This document shows, piece by piece, positions 43,438 through 55,926 of a DNA stretch of 64,000 bases. This stretch comes from Aegilops tauschii subsp. strangulata (lineage: Eukaryota; Streptophyta; Magnoliopsida; Poales; Poaceae): positions 255,659,135 through 255,723,134 of the forward strand of contig NC_053037.3 of NCBI RefSeq assembly GCF_002575655.3, given 5' to 3'. The notes beneath the pieces are model-generated. The model saw only the letters and a program-made list of their open reading frames with translations. It was not told where the DNA came from and did not search any database. Each line of letters begins with the position of its first letter. Within the stretch, counting starts at the first letter, position 1. Made by a program: the position numbers and the translations under genes.

Positions 43438-43969
43438 CTCCTCCTGCTCCGCACTTCCGACGATCTTCGCCCTCAGCAGGTCGCGCTCATCCCGGTGCTT
43501 CGCATTGCTCTCATTTAGTTGCTGGATGACGGCGGTAGACTGTTCAAACGAGGCTTTCAGGTCATCCTGCAACCTCGCCCAGCTGGAGATCTGATCCATC
43601 TGCCTAAGGATGAGGGCACGCATGCGCCTGTAAGAGTGCTCGCCACTATCTAAAAACCCAGGTTGGACAACTGCGTGCTGGGGGATTAGCAGGGGATTTT
43701 GCTGCCTGGGAGACATTTTCCCAGGCCGTCGTGGCGCGGGAGGACATCTCTGCTGCATTCGCGGCGCGGCGGGCCATCTCTTCTGCTTCCGCGGCGCGGC
43801 CGGACTAGTCTGCTGCATAGACGGCACGGCGGGACCTCTCTGCTGCTACGGCCGCGCGGCGGGACATGTTGGCTACTTTTGCGGCGTGGCGGGACATCTC
43901 TCGTGCTTCCGCTTCCAGGCTCGCCTCTCCCTGGTGGCAATCTCTCGACCCAGAACTCACGCTGGCCAT
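43270..43969 (-). pseudogene. CACTA-borne gene with coiled-coil product, broken
   Basis: Starts MASVSSGSRDCHQ at 43969. The first part is a repetitive Ala/Arg/Met-rich helix pattern (MSRRAA, MARRAANAAEM) with a stop near 43805 and a frame change near 43700. It continues as LDSGEHSYRRMRALILRQMD, LNESNAKHRDERDLLRAK and LVEESVDALKHHLEDKKEL, ending at 43272. It is a mostly helical, probably coiled-coil protein of the kind carried by plant CACTA elements; it is not the transposase. Its 3' end is duplicated twice (stops near 42483 and 41694). Exact function unknown. Confidence 0.55.
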
Positions 43970-44035
43970 GGCAGACGCAAGGTAACGATGATGAATGACT
44001 TGTTTGTTTTTGTGGATGAGGAGTTGAGGAGGAAT

Positions 44036-44384
44036 GTGTAGTCATCTTGGAGTAGTAGTATTTATAACCGAGTACTAATACACTCCTGAGTGGGAAACCG
44101 TTTAGGTTTTGATCGGTGTGAACAGGTTTGCAATTTGGAATGGAATGTGACGGGACGCATGCTCAAAATTTACTGACGGTTATAAGTGCGGCACCATTCC
44201 CGGAAGGCATAACATTGGCACGTACGCCTTCTCGGCCGCGTACGTGGCGTTTGCACCAAAGGGTGCACCGCAATAGGCAATGTCAGCACACGTCGTGTTC
44301 CAACAACCGTGCGCGCTCGTTATTACCATCGCGCACACTTCTTTTAATCAGAATGTGTGTGCCCGTCTAAGGCACACACGTTGA
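44036..44384. other. CACTA 5' flank between gene and subterminal repeats
   Basis: Holds a TATA-like TATTTATAACC (44060-44070; the reverse strand lies upstream of the gene) and CGCACACG-like motifs. No other feature seen. Confidence 0.4.
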
Positions 44385-44877
44385 TCTATCTAAATGTTTC
44401 AGTTTGTTGTGGCTAATCGCAAACAGTTCATCCATGTGAAGTGTATGCCATCAATCGCAGACACTTTGATCTGGCTGACCCGTTTCGGTTCTGTTGCCTA
44501 ATCGTAAACAGTTAATCCTTCTGAAGCGTATGCCCTCAATCACACACACCTTGATCTGGCTGACCGTTTCTTTTTTGTTGCCTAATCACAAACAGTTCAT
44601 CCCAGTGAATCGTATGCTGTATATCGCACACGCCTTCATTAGGCTGCCCGTTTCTTTTGTACCGCCTCATCACAAACAGTTCATTGGACTGAACCGTATG
44701 CCCTGCATCGCACACGCAACTAAAATCTGAACCTTGTTTGATGGCTCCGCCATCACAAACGTTTTGCACCTTTTTTGATGGTTCTTTTACACCATCGTTT
44801 GCGATTATTGCATCGCACACAGTTTCGTCGAAGGGTCTCTGATCGTAGTGTCGCGTTAGCAGCATCCTGCAGTAGTG
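44385..44877 (-). repeat. Subterminal repeats and terminus of CACTA F
   Basis: AAACAGTT recurs at 44421, 44506, 44590 and 44674 (84-85-bp period), with CGCACACG and TGGCTGACCCGTTTC motifs. The outermost bases are GCAGTAGTG. Such arrays are binding sites for the transposase accessory protein in CACTA elements (family knowledge). Confidence 0.8.
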
Positions 44878-45118
44878 TATATTCGCAATATTCAGATTGC
44901 ATCATCATATTCTAGCTTGTTCTTCGATTGTGTGGAGGAATAGATCTTCGTGGTCAGGCTAATCGTGCTTCCAGCATCGTCAGTAACCTCAAGAGATTGG
45001 TTTAGCGATTGCTAAGGCGCAACATCGTGCACATTTGTACTCGGATCTTCAAAGTTGGCTCCACCAAATCGATAGTTATCATCTCATCGGAAGATCAGGA
45101 CACCCTCGCCCCTATCAC
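44878..45118 (+). repeat. G: end of a D-family LTR, split by CACTA F
   Basis: Matches the last about 240 bp of LTR D (33033-33273, reverse) and ends CTATCA, followed directly by element I coding sequence. The rest of G must lie beyond the left end of F, outside the window. G probably inserted into the antisense ORF of element I. Confidence 0.75.
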
Positions 45119-46343
45119 ACGCTGAATCAGCTCGAAGCGGAGCTTCACAATGTTGACGCGCGCCTTACGGATGAGCACCTGCACCTGGCATGCGGATGGC
45201 ACCAACTTGAGGTTGCCGTTAAGTTCGCCTGCATCCAGCGCGAGTCCACTCGCTCAAAGGACAAGGCGTCTGCCGCCATGGTGAAGGAAGCTTGCGATTG
45301 TGCTCTCCAGGAGGCCAAGGAAGCGGATTGGCGACATGAGGCTGTGGAGGCTCATGAGCAAGAGCTCCTGGCTTCAAATGCCGCTCTAGAGCAGTAGATC
45401 CAAGTGCGTAGGGACGCCTTCTCTGCCTCTGTGAAAGGGCTGGCAACGCAAGAGGCGGACCTCAAGGCCCTCGAGCAGTAGCTAGCGCTGATGTCGTCTG
45501 AGCAGAGCCTGGAGTGCGAGCAGTTGGAGGTGTTGGAGCACCAGGTGGCAGCCGATGAAGCTTCCCTAGCTCAATGCATGGAGAAGGCTAACGCCTCCCT
45601 GTCATCCAAGGAAGCGACGATCCAGGCGGCGGCCAAGGAGAAGATCACAAAGCCCGTCAGGCGCCCATCGATGAACATCGCAAAAAGCTAGAGCTTCAGG
45701 AGATCCGCTTCTGTGCCAGGTGCGAGGAGCTAGAGGGCACGATACACGACCTCAAGGAGAAGCTGGCTGAAGTGGATGAATGGTGTCAAGCCGCACTGGG
45801 AGCTCAAACCATCGCCGAGGCTGAGCTGGCATCGCTTCAGGAGGAGGTGGGGGGCGTCACGTCTCTCGTGGAACGAGCGGCGAATGAAGCGAATCGGGCT
45901 CGAGGGCTGTAGCACACGCGCTAGAAGATGTTCTAGGACCTCGAGCTGAGGGCTCTCCGTGACCTAGGCTCCATCTGCAAGGAGGACGTCTCCAGCCCGC
46001 TCGTGCTAGACGACGTCGGCTACCTCACCTTTTTCACCAAGGTCGTGGAGCGGCTTGAAGGGGGAGCGAAGAAGGTCGGTCAACTCGTTGAAGAGGAAAG
46101 CCATGACCTCCTTGCCCAGGCGTTGACACGCGTCTTCAGCCATCTTCTTCGCTCGACCCCTGCTTCGGTTTTGAGGCCGTGATAGCCCCCGTCCCAGAAG
46201 TGATCCGCGACGCCCTCAGGGAGTGGATGGAGGACCACGTGGACGCGCTCGCGCGGTTTGCCCCTGACAGCCACGAAGATCGGCCCAGAGCCGAGGAACC
46301 CGAGGATGACAAGGGCGACGGCAATGATGTCGCGTCTCCTTAG
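45119..46343 (+). pseudogene. Antisense ORF (aORF) of element I, C-terminal part
   Basis: Reads in the opposite sense to pol. The first part (LNQLEAELHNVDARL, LQEAKEADWRHEAVEAHEQE, LECEQLEVLEHQVAADEASL) is a long charged coiled coil; the frame shifts near 45660 and continues with CARCEELEGTIHDLKEKLAE. It ends with a globular segment (LTFFTKVVERLEGGAKKVGQ, DALREWMEDHVDAL) and the stop at 46341-46343. Several in-frame stops are present. The N-terminal part is lost at G. Related proteins in Tat elements are often labelled putative gypsy-type transposon proteins; their role is not known. Confidence 0.65.
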
Positions 46344-47172
46344 GCCGCCCCTCTTTTCTTACCTGCTGATACTTAATTGTAACCCCGCGGGGGTGTGAGG
46401 AATTTTTTGCTGAGACCCTTAATGATGTGTTGAACAATGCTTGTGTTCCCATCGGGCTTGTTTTATCCTTCAAGTTGCTTTCTTGCTCTATGTCATTAGA
46501 ACACAGCCTCTAATCTAGCCCGACCGTCGCTGGTATGCCAGGTCGCGATGCCTGGGCAAGGCCAGGAGGTGAGAGTGCCAGGGGTGTGAGCGCTCCCGAG
46601 GCGAAAGGCTTGGGAGGGGGAGTGCGCCTTCGTCGGCTCGCTCATGTGCGCCGGGTGAGGACACTATACACCAAGGCCTTGGTGGGGTGGTGCACGCAGT
46701 AGGAGGCCCGCGGCGTAGAGCCGACTGTTTGGCTCTTAATGTCGGCGGGGCTGACCAAGCGTAAGCACCATGCCCAACCCTCGCTCGCGCGAGGCTCACG
46801 AGAGAGCCCCTGAGTGCGCGTGGCACACGAAAACGAATGAAATCGAGCGAAACGCCACGAAGAAAACCAAATTCTTTTATTAGAGAATACACAAGAACCA
46901 AAGTTTTACTTTAGAGAAGATGTGGATTTGCTAACAAGTAGAAAGGAAAAGTGAAAATGGCTAACGCGTCCGACACCTTCATTGATCATACTGCCAGCGC
47001 TAAGCATGGGGCTTCCAGTTGGGCATGGGCATGATCGTTGTTCGATCGTTCCACCAGCGCGGAGCATGGGGCTTCCACATGGGCGTGGGTGGGAGCTCCC
47101 GCGAGGCCATGGGACAGCGCACCGGGAGGCTCCGGGGCATGTACAATCCCACCTCATACTTACGTGAGAGGG
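46344..47172. other. Spacer between aORF and pol of element I
   Basis: 829 bp without conserved coding on either strand. It lies between the convergent ends of pol (stop at 47173) and the aORF; untranslated 3' regions of both would overlap here. Confidence 0.5.
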
Positions 47173-48400
47173 TCAAGGGTAGAACTGGCAGAGATGCTGG
47201 ATGTTCCAGGCATTCTGCACAGCAACTCCATCCTCCGTCTCTAGGCGTGAAATGCCTGGCCTGGAGACATGGGCTACCCTGAAAGGGCCTTCCCACATAG
47301 GTGAGACCTTGTCGAGGCCCTCCATGGAGAGGATCCATCTCAGGACAAGGTCCCCGACCTCAAGAGTGTGGGGGCGGATGCTGCAGCTGTGGTAGTGCCG
47401 CAAGGCCTGCTGGTACCTTGCAGCCCGGAGGGCAGCCTGATGGCAGGCCTCCTCGAGGAGCACAAGGTCGGCCCCCCGCTAGTCGTACTAGCGTGCCTCG
47501 TCGAATGCCAGGACTCGCGGGGAACAATGCTTGAGCTCGGAAGGGAGGACCGCCTCGGCCCCGACGAGGAAGAAGGGGGTCTCGCCGGTGGGCTTCGTCG
47601 AAGTGGTGCGGATGGACCACAGCACAGACTGCAGCTCATCCAACCATCCCTTGCTGCAAGCCTCAAGCTTCTTATTGAAGCTCGTAGTCTTGAGGCCCCT
47701 GAGGACGTCAACATTGACGTGCTCGGCCTCGCCATTGCTCCACGAGTGCGCCACCGAAGTGTAGCATATATGTGTTCCAAGGTTGGCACTGTATGACCTG
47801 AAGAGGCCACTCGTAAACTGGGAGCCGATATCAGTGATGATACGATGGGGGACACCGAACCGGCTCACGAGGCACCTGCCGAACTTGACAACCGAGCCCG
47901 CCGGGATGGTGTGCACGGGCTCCACCTTCGCCCACTTGGTGAACTTGTCGATAGCGGTGTAGAGGTAGAGGTAACCCCCGGCCGCGCGAGGGAAGGGGCC
48001 CAGTATGTCCAGCCCCCATACCGCAAAGGGCCACAAGAGTGGGAATGTCTGGAGTCCTTGCGCGGGCTGATGGATTTGCTTGGCATGGAACTAGCAAGCT
48101 TCGTATTACTGGACCAGCTTGGTAGCGTCGCGGAGTGCTGTGGGCCAGTAGAACCCGCTGTGGAACACCTTACCCGTGAGGGTACGCGATGAGGAGTGAT
48201 GCCCGCAGTATCCCCCATGGATGTCGGCTAGCAACTCGCGCCGCTGTTCCTGTGAAATGCACCGCAGCGAGATGCTATTGGGGAGCTTGCGGAACAGCTC
48301 GCCCTGTTGTATGCAGTAGGTGGTGGCCTGTCGGGCCACGCGCTTTGGTTCTGCATCTTCTTTCGGAAGGGTGCCGTGGAGCAAGTAGTCCTTGAACTCC
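47173..48400 (-). pseudogene. pol: Integrase of element I
   Basis: The HHCC-like region lies at 48106-48384 (LLADIHGGYCGHH, FYWPTALRDA); the first Cys of the CxxC pair appears as Tyr (YEACQFHAKQ). The catalytic core is open at 47488-48036 with LDILGPFPRA, ITDIGSQFTSG and NGEAEHVN, keeping both Asp and the Glu. The C-terminal part at 47173-47463 contains GDLVLRWI, MWEGPFRVAHVS and ends NIQHLCQFYP, typical of Tat-lineage pol. Frameshift near 47480 and stops near 48090. Confidence 0.75.
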
Positions 48401-49560
48401 GTGACCCGGCTATCCTCCTAAGGCTCCACCGCCAACAGCAAGCGGGCCCCAGAGGTCAGGCCGCAGTCGGGCGCGCCCGCGGATGGTGGAGGCAGAAGCT
48501 CCTCGAGGAGCAGTGTTGCACTGGTAACGAGAGGCGCGGCTGATGGCCATAAGAGCCTTTCTTCAAACACGCCTGGGCTCTAGGGCTCGCGACGGGACGC
48601 TCGCTTGGCGATGTCATCAGCTTCCTTGTTGACGACAGGCAGAATATGCTACAACTCTAAACCCAGGAAGAGCTTCTCGAGCTTACGTACCTCCAGTAGA
48701 TAGGCCGCCATGTGCTCATCTTTTGGCTAGTACTTTTTGTTGGAGAAGTTGACGAGGAGCTAAGAATCGCCCTTGATGGTGAGGCGCTTGATTCCCAAGG
48801 CCGTGGCAGCCTTGAGGCCGATGATCAGGCCCTCATACTCCGCAAAGTTGTTGGAGACCTTCTCAACATGCTGGAAGCACAGCTGGGTGCGTAGTAAATC
48901 TTTTCCTCCACTAGGAGAATGAGCACGACCCCAGCCCCCGCGCCCTACCTGGAGAAGGCACCATCAAAGTGCATGACCCACCCAACAGGCGCCTCATCTC
49001 CAGGCAGGAGGGACTTGTCCTCATGAGGCTCCTCCCCGCATGTGTCCGTCAACTCTGCCAAGAAATCGGTAAGAGCCACTCCCTTGATGACTCTGGTGGT
49101 ATAGAACTCCAGCTGGAATGCCTGCAGTTCGATGCTCCATTCAGCGACCCGTTTCGTAGCATTAGGGCTATGCAACACTTTTTCCAGGGGTACGTGGAGA
49201 TGACCTTGATGGTGTGGCCCGAAAAGTAATGCCGCAGCTTCCTGGAGGCAACCAGAAGGGCAAGGAGAAGTTTCTGTTGCATAGGATAGCGCACACGCAC
49301 CCCTCGGCACCGTGCTCATGAAGTACACAGGGTGCTCGACGAAGCGTGTGGCTTTTAGTGGGGGCTTGCTCCTGAAGGGGTGTGCGAGGCTCGGGGCACC
49401 GGCTTGAGGCCTGGAGGGCTCTCGGGGCTCCGGCAGCTCGCGAGGCTCGGAAGGTCCGGGGAGCTTGGAGGGTTCGCGAGTGTCGGGATGCTTTTCCTTG
49501 GTGCCAACGTGTTCCTCCTGCAGCACCACGAGCGCTGCGCTGGCCATCTACGGGGTGGCC
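48401..49560 (-). pseudogene. pol: RNase H domains of element I
   Basis: The segment 48945-49547 holds the end of the RT-linked RNase H (HPVYFMSTV, CLQEAAALLFGPHHQGHLH, WSIELQAFQLEFY, ALTDFLAELT) and the start of a second RNase H-like domain (GWVMHFDGAFSR). Several stops follow in 48600-48945. The dual RNase H arrangement fits the Tat lineage (family knowledge). Confidence 0.65.
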
Positions 49561-50378
49561 GCCAGGTATAGGACCTAGGGCTCGCGAAAAAACTGCGCCA
49601 CCATGATAGGTGGGCCCGTCAAGTACCTCTGGAGGTCTTGAAAGCCGCGTTCGCTTCAGGGGTCCACTAGAAGGAGCCTGTCCTCTTCATCAGCTAAAGG
49701 GCAAGGCGCGCTCGCCTAGCTTGGAGATGAAGCGCCCCAGGGAGGCCGCACACCCTACCAGTCGTTGCATTTCCTTGACGGTCTGGGGGGCGCATCTTCT
49801 CAATGGCCTTGATCTTTTTGGGGTTGGCCTTGATCTCCCGGTGGGAGACAAGGAAGCGGAGAAGCTTGCCGGAGGGGACCCCAAAGACACACTTGTTTGG
49901 GTTGAGCTTCAGGCCGAACTCGCGCAGATTTGCGAACGTTTCTTCCAGCTCCTTGATTAGCGTCTTGGCTTCAAGCGATTTGACCACGATGTCGTCAATG
50001 TAGATCTCCGCGTTCCTTCCTAGCTGTGGCCCCAACATGATGCGCATCAGCCGCTGGAAGGTAGTGCCGACGCTCCTCAAACCGAACGGCATGTAGGTGT
50101 AGTAGAATATGCCGCACGGGGAGATGAAGGCCATATTTTCCACATTTTCCGCCGCCATCTTGATCTAGTGGTAGCCCGAGAACGGGTCCAGGAAGCACAT
50201 CAGGTCACACTCAGCGGTGGAGTCCATGATTTGGTCGATGCGTGGGAGCGGGAGAGGGTCTTGGGGGCAGGCCTTGTTGAGGCTCGTGAAGTCGACGCAC
50301 ATGCACTCCTTTCCACCTTACTTGGGGGCGATGACTAGGTTAGAGAGCCACTCAGGATGATGCACCTCTCGAATGACT
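49561..50378 (-). pseudogene. pol: Reverse transcriptase of element I, downstream of insertion H
   Basis: Reads WLSNLVIAPK, CVDFTSLNKACPQDPLPLP, MPFGLRSVGTTFQRLM and the catalytic YIDDIVVKS at about 49981-50007. In-frame stops lie near 50166 and 50320. H interrupts the frame just upstream, at 50378/60457; the host frame resumes in the EVHELQEAGV segment. Confidence 0.75.
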
Positions 50379-53193
50379 TGTAGCGACCAGACCTCAAACA
50401 GTGTGTGCTGTTGTGCACCAGTGTCATCCCTGGATCAATAATGTTGACACGCACAATACAAATGGAGGATTTATAACAGAGTAGCAATCACACACTTATT
50501 ACAACGAGTATCTCAAAAGAGAAATAAGTATGGTAAATATGGCTTAAGGCCATCTAAAACGATAACAGCGGAAGACTTGGAAGATAAGTGAGTCCATCAA
50601 CTCCAACGGCATCACTGAGTATAAGACCACGACCTAAGGCACCTTACTCGTCGTCTGAAAAGTCTGCAACATGAAACGTTGCAGCCCGAAAACGGGTCAG
50701 CACATGGAATATGCTGGCAATGTAACACATAGAGAGTAATGAACATAACAATGCTATACTACAAGCATATATGGCTGGTAGAAGGCTCTACGGTTATAGT
50801 TTTGCGAAAAGCCAATTTTCCCTACTGCAAAGGAATAAATTTTGTTTAACTATCATGGTGGTTGTTAAACATTGAGAATGGTTGACAGCATTCTCAATCC
50901 CAATTAAGTATCATCATTAACCCAACAAAATTAATTAAAGTAACATGATGAGATTCACATGATAATCCAAGTACTAGATACTCAAGATGTCCATAACCGG
51001 GGACACGGCTAACCATGATTAGTTTATACACTCTGCAGAGGTTTGCGCACTTTTCCCCACAAGACTCGATCGCCTCCGCTTGATTCTCGCACTACATGAT
51101 GTTTGAGAAACGGATGACCGAGACACAGTCTTTCAGAAACAATAACTCTTTACTCCGGGTGGACAGTTACACCTACTTTCCCCTACATCTGCTAGCCCAC
51201 CTCTTCAAGAGATCATGTAACCTACTCAACTATGCTAGAGCCCATAATAGCTTGTGGCTGCACACGGAAGTTTCTAGCATGAATAATCTCATGATCCCTT
51301 TGAACCTGGGTGGCGGTCCAAAAGAAAAACAGGCAATCCTGGAATACCCAGGTACCTCAATCCACCCAGATGTGAGTTTTAGTTGCCACCTTAAGGTTCA
51401 CCATTAATTAACAATCGCACATCTGTCATGGTCACACTCAAACCCAATCCACGTCTACTAGCATAGCATAGCAATATGAGCGAACGTAGAAGTAACTCCC
51501 AAGGGTTTGATAATAAACAGGGCAATAGGTACTACCTCAACTACTTCCCAATACCCACAATTTAATTAGATCCTAATCATGCAATGTTTGAGGATTGGTC
51601 TAATGCAATAAAACTGGGTAGTAAAAGAAGTATGATCAAAGTGTTACTTGCCTTGCTGATGATCCGTGAAACCTAGAGATTCGAAGTAGCAAGCGGCGCA
51701 CTCCGGGTACTCTATTGCAAACAAACAAGCATACAATAAGCACTCACTAATGCACAGGTAAAACTCAAATAAAAGATCCAACCAGAAAGTTCAACTTAAG
51801 AACTCCGGTTTGCAAAAAGAATCAAATCGAACAAAGCAACGAAAGTCAAACGATGAAAGAAACAAGCTTCGTTTACTAATCTGGATCTAGGTCAAATTTT
51901 AAAGTAGCAAAACTTGTTTGAGTTGGTTAAACGGAAAGAGAATTTCAAGACGAAACTCTAGGCGCTTGAATCGCCTGATTCCGATAAACGAGCTAAAAGA
52001 TATACTAGAACGAAAATCTGATCAGAAATCGCGATCTGGAATAATCGCGGAAAATCCGGCGAAAAAGAAAACTGACGAACAGTTAAACGAACGGACGTTC
52101 GTTAACTGCGACTAACCAGCGAACACGTTCGTTAAAACGAACGGATCGGCGAGCGTTCACTAACTAACTAAACCGAAGAAAAAATAAACCGATCTATTTA
52201 AAAAAAGAATAAACCTAGGGTTTCGGAAAAATAAATAAACCGAAGCGGTTTTAAAAAAAACCGGACTCGGCGAACGGCGGCTCGGCTACCTCCGGCGAGG
52301 CTCAGGACAGGGCTCCGGCGGGGTCTCCGGGGTGCGGCGAGGGGCGGCGGGGTGCGGGCGTCGTCGGGGCGGCGAGGGGCGTCAAGGGGCGGCGGGACGG
52401 CGGGTTCCCGTGGCGGCGGCGTCGGGCTCCTTCGGCGGCGGGGTCGGGAGGCTCCGGTGCGGCTCCGGTGCGGCTCCTCTCGGCGGCGGCGGCTTTGGGT
52501 CGGGGGCGGGGTGAGGAGAGGGGCGGCGGGGTGCGGTATTTAAGAGGGGGACGGGGTGCCGTGGGGGAGGGGGTGACGGGCGGCGGCGGGAGTCGTCCCC
52601 GATCGGGACTCGGCGGTGGCGGTTCCCAGGAGGGAGACGGCTCGCGGGCTGGGCTGGGCCGCGCGGCTGGGCTTCGGCCCAGTCGGCGCTCGCGCGTTTT
52701 TTTTAAATAATTTCGCCGAACCTAAAAAAAATCATAGAAAAATAAATAAAAATCCAAAAATGCCAAAACAAATTTTCACCATCTAATTAAACTAATTAGG
52801 ACGAGATGAACATTTTCTTGGCCCAAAAATGCAATTTTGAAAACGTGCAATTTTTCTAATGCAAATAAAATTGCAAATAAAATCCGAATAAAATCAAATA
52901 TTTGATTTTAATATTTTTCCTCCAATATTTCAATTATTTTGGAGAAGTCATATTTTCTCCTCTCATATATTTTAATATGAAATATTTTTCGAAGAGAAAA
53001 ACAATTAAACCAAAAATCCACGTTTCATTATTTGATAAAAATCAAATATGAAAACCGCAAAAAATCCCCAACTCTCTCCGAGGGTCCTTGAGTTGCTTAG
53101 GATTTTCGAGGATTTTGCCAAAATGCAATAAAATATGCTATGCAATGATGATCTAGTGTATAACATTCCAAATTGAAAATTTGGGATGTTACA
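50379..53193 (-). repeat. 3' LTR of element H
   Basis: A 2815-bp LTR, TGTAACATCCC...CGCTACA on the minus strand. TATA-like CTTAAATA at 52537-52544 and an ACGT-palindrome stretch at 52087-52160. The GC-rich block 52260-52690 gives long overlapping ORFs that are not genes. Confidence 0.88.
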
Positions 53194-53207
53194 AACCTAC
53201 CCCCTTA
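53194..53207 (-). other. Polypurine tract of H
   Basis: TTAAGGGGGTAGGTT on the minus strand directly before the 3' LTR; same as in C apart from one base. Confidence 0.65.
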
Positions 53208-54760
53208 AGATGAATCTCGCCCTCGAGGTTCGGGTTGGCTAGAAAATAGGTGAGAGTGGTTCTTCCGTAGATCTTCCTCTCGCTCCCAGGTGGCTTCGTC
53301 CTCGGTATGGTGACTCCATTGAACTTTGCAAAACTTGATAACCTTGCTGCGGGTGACTCGGCTGGCATACTCAAGAATCTTAACTGGTTTCTCCTCATAG
53401 GTCAAGTCACTATCCAGCTGAATCGCTTCCAATGGCACCGTATCTCTCAGTGGTATCTCAGCCATCTCTGCGTGGCACTTCTTCAACTGGGAAACGTGAA
53501 ATACATCATGAACTCCTGACAATCCTTCAGGCAATTCCAGTTTGTAAGCAACTTCTCCCATACGCTCCAAAATTTTGTATGGTCCTACAAAACGTGGCGC
53601 TAACTTTCCTTTAACTCCAAAGCGCTTAACTCCTCGAAGTGGGGACACTCGTAGGTAAACTCTGTCTCTGACTTCGTAAACTGTCTCCTTGCATTTAGAA
53701 TCCGCATAACTCTTCTGCCTGGACTGGGCTACCTTGAGCCTATCGCGAATCAATTTCACCTTCTGTTCTGATTCCTTAATCAAGTCTGGTCCAAACACCT
53801 GGCGGTCTCCAACTTTGTTCCACAACAAGGCTGTTCTACACCTCCTTCCGTACAAAGCTTCGAAAGGGGCCATCTTCAAACTGGATTGATAAATGTTGTT
53901 GTAAGGGAACTCTGCATACGGCAAATTGTCGTCCCAACTAGATCCATAATCTAGCGCACAAGCTCTCAGCATATCTTCCAAAATCTGATTGACTCTCTCG
54001 GTCTGTCCGTCTGTCTGTGGATGAAAGGCTGTACTGAACTCTAGCCTGGTACCCAAAGTTTCATGTAACTGATTCCAAAACTTTGAAGTAAACTGGGTTC
54101 CTCTATCTGATACAATGGTCCTCGGAACTCCATGCAGACATACGATCCTGGTCATGTATATCTTTGCCAACTTAGCACTGGTGTAAGTGGTCTTCACTGG
54201 GATGAAATGAGCTACCTTCGTCAAACGATCGACTACAACCCATATTGAGTCATAGCCTAAACGAGTCCTGGGCAACCCCGTGATAAAATCCATGCCTAGT
54301 TTATCCCATTTCCATTCGGGTATCGGCAATGGCTGTAGCAATCCTGCTGGCTTCTGATGCTCTGCCTTCACTCTCTGACATACATCACAACTGCTACATA
54401 CTCCGCAATATCCTTCTTCATTCCGGTCCACCAGAAAGTATCCTTCAAATGCAAATATATCTTGGTATTTCCTGGGTGAATCGAATACGGTGAATCATGG
54501 GCCTCTTGCAAGATCAACTTCCTGATCTCCGGATCATTGGGCACATAAAAGCGGTCCTCAAACCATAAGGTATCGTGCTCATCCTCGCGAAATCCTTTGG
54601 CTTTTCCTTTGCTCATCCTTTCCTTTATTTCTGCAATCTCCTTGTCTGTCTTCTGAGCTTCTCTGATCTTTTCCATCAAGGTAGACTGAATCTCCAACGT
54701 TGCTAAATAGCCTCTTGGAACTATCTCCAAACATAGCTCGCGAAGATCCTCGGCTAACTC
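53205..54760 (-). pseudogene. pol: Integrase and chromodomain of H
   Basis: The main open frame (53205-54431, 408 codons) includes the integrase core with all catalytic residues (LGMDFITGL, VSDRGTQF, TDGQTERVN), the GPY/F-type module (APRFVGPYKILERMG) and the chromodomain near the end ([31 protein letters not shown]). The HHCC zinc finger is split: its His pair is in 54368-54730 (HDSPYSIHPG), its Cys pair (CDVCQRVK) in the next frame, separated by a frameshift near 54400. Tekay-lineage by chromodomain and integrase style. Confidence 0.8.
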
Positions 54761-55926
54761 CTGGGGTAACCTCGTGTCATGAGGGTGTTAACATGCCTCT
54801 TGCGGCTCAACGCATCAGCTACTACGTTAGCCTTCCCTGGGTGATAATGCAATCTCATATCATAATCCTTAATGAGCTCCAACCATCTCCTTTGCCTGAG
54901 ATTCAACTCCTTCTGCGTGAAAATGTACTTCAAACTCTTGTGATCCGTGTACACCTCACAGTGATTTCCGATGAGAAAATGTCTCCATGTCTTCAACGCA
55001 TGCACTATGGCTGCTAACTCCAAATCATGCGTGGCATAATTCTTCTCATGGGGTTTAAGTTGTCGTGAAGCATATGAAACAACTCTTCCCTCCTGCATTA
55101 GCACTGCTCCAAGTCCTCAACGTGAAGCGTCGCAATATACTTCATAATCCTTGCATTGATCTGGCAGAATCAGCACTGGTGATGTAACCAAACGTTTCTT
55201 CAACTCTTGGAAACTAGCTTGACATTCCTCAGTCCAATTGAACTTGGCGTCCTTCTTTAACAGCTCTGTCATGGGCTTAGCAATCCTCGAGAAATTCTCG
55301 ATGAACCTCCGGTAGTATCCTGCAAGTCCAAGAAAACTCCGGATCTCTCCAACTGATGCGGGTGATTCCCAGTTTGTCACAGTGTCGACTTTGGTGGGGT
55401 CTACTGCTATTCCTTCTCCGGATATAACATGTCCGAGGAATCCAACTTCCTTCAACCAAAACTCACATTTGCTGAACTTGGCGTATAACTGATGTTCTCT
55501 GAGCTTCTCAAGTACCAAACGCAAATGCTCCTTATGCTCCTCTTCATTCTTGGAGTAGACTAAAATGTCATCAATGAACACTACGACGAACTTATCCAAA
55601 AACTCCATAAACACTTTGTTCATCAGGTTCATGAAATAGGCAGGTGCGTTAGTCAGGCCAAATGACATAACGGTATACTCGTACTGCCCATACCTGGTGG
55701 TAAAAGCCGTCTTAGGTATATCCTGCTCTCGAATCTTTAACTGATGGTATCCTGATCGTAGATCGATCTTGGAAAATACCTTAGCTCCTTGTAATCGGCC
55801 AAACAAATCATTGATCATCGGCAGTGGGTACTTATTTTTGATGGTCACTTCATTCAATCCACGGTAATCAACAACCATCCTCAACGATCCATCTTTCTTC
55901 TCCACTAGAAGTACGGGTGATCCCCA
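54761..55926 (-). pseudogene. pol: RT-RNase H of H
   Basis: RT 55117-55905 ([20 protein letters not shown], catalytic [15 protein letters not shown] near 55550), then RNase H (YCDASR, a TGA at 55117-55119, [33 protein letters not shown]). A frameshift near 54775 leads to the integrase part. Confidence 0.78.

Larger units (their letters stand above)
39847..44877 (-). mobile_element. CACTA transposon F, right part with terminus
   Basis: On the minus strand the end reads CACTACTGCAGGATGCTG, a CACTA-type terminus. It is followed by four about 84-bp subterminal repeats and a gene on the minus strand. The insertion site is inside an LTR (G); the adjacent TAT (44878-44880) would be the 3-bp TSD, whose partner is outside the window. 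No TNPD/TNP2-like transposase is visible, so this copy is probably a deletion derivative. Confidence 0.75.

Noticed and set aside
45035..45397. 120-codon ORF taken as a complete gene
   Set aside because: Its first codons are in LTR G and the rest in the aORF of element I; an accidental fusion.
51096..51407. 103-codon ORF repeated at 58423-58734
   Set aside because: Both copies lie at the same place in the two LTRs of H, antisense to the element; duplicated LTR sequence, not a gene family.
52332..52710. Gly/Arg-rich ORFs in LTR H (also 59614-60042)
   Set aside because: Same reason: GC-rich LTR block with shifting frames and indels between the two LTRs.
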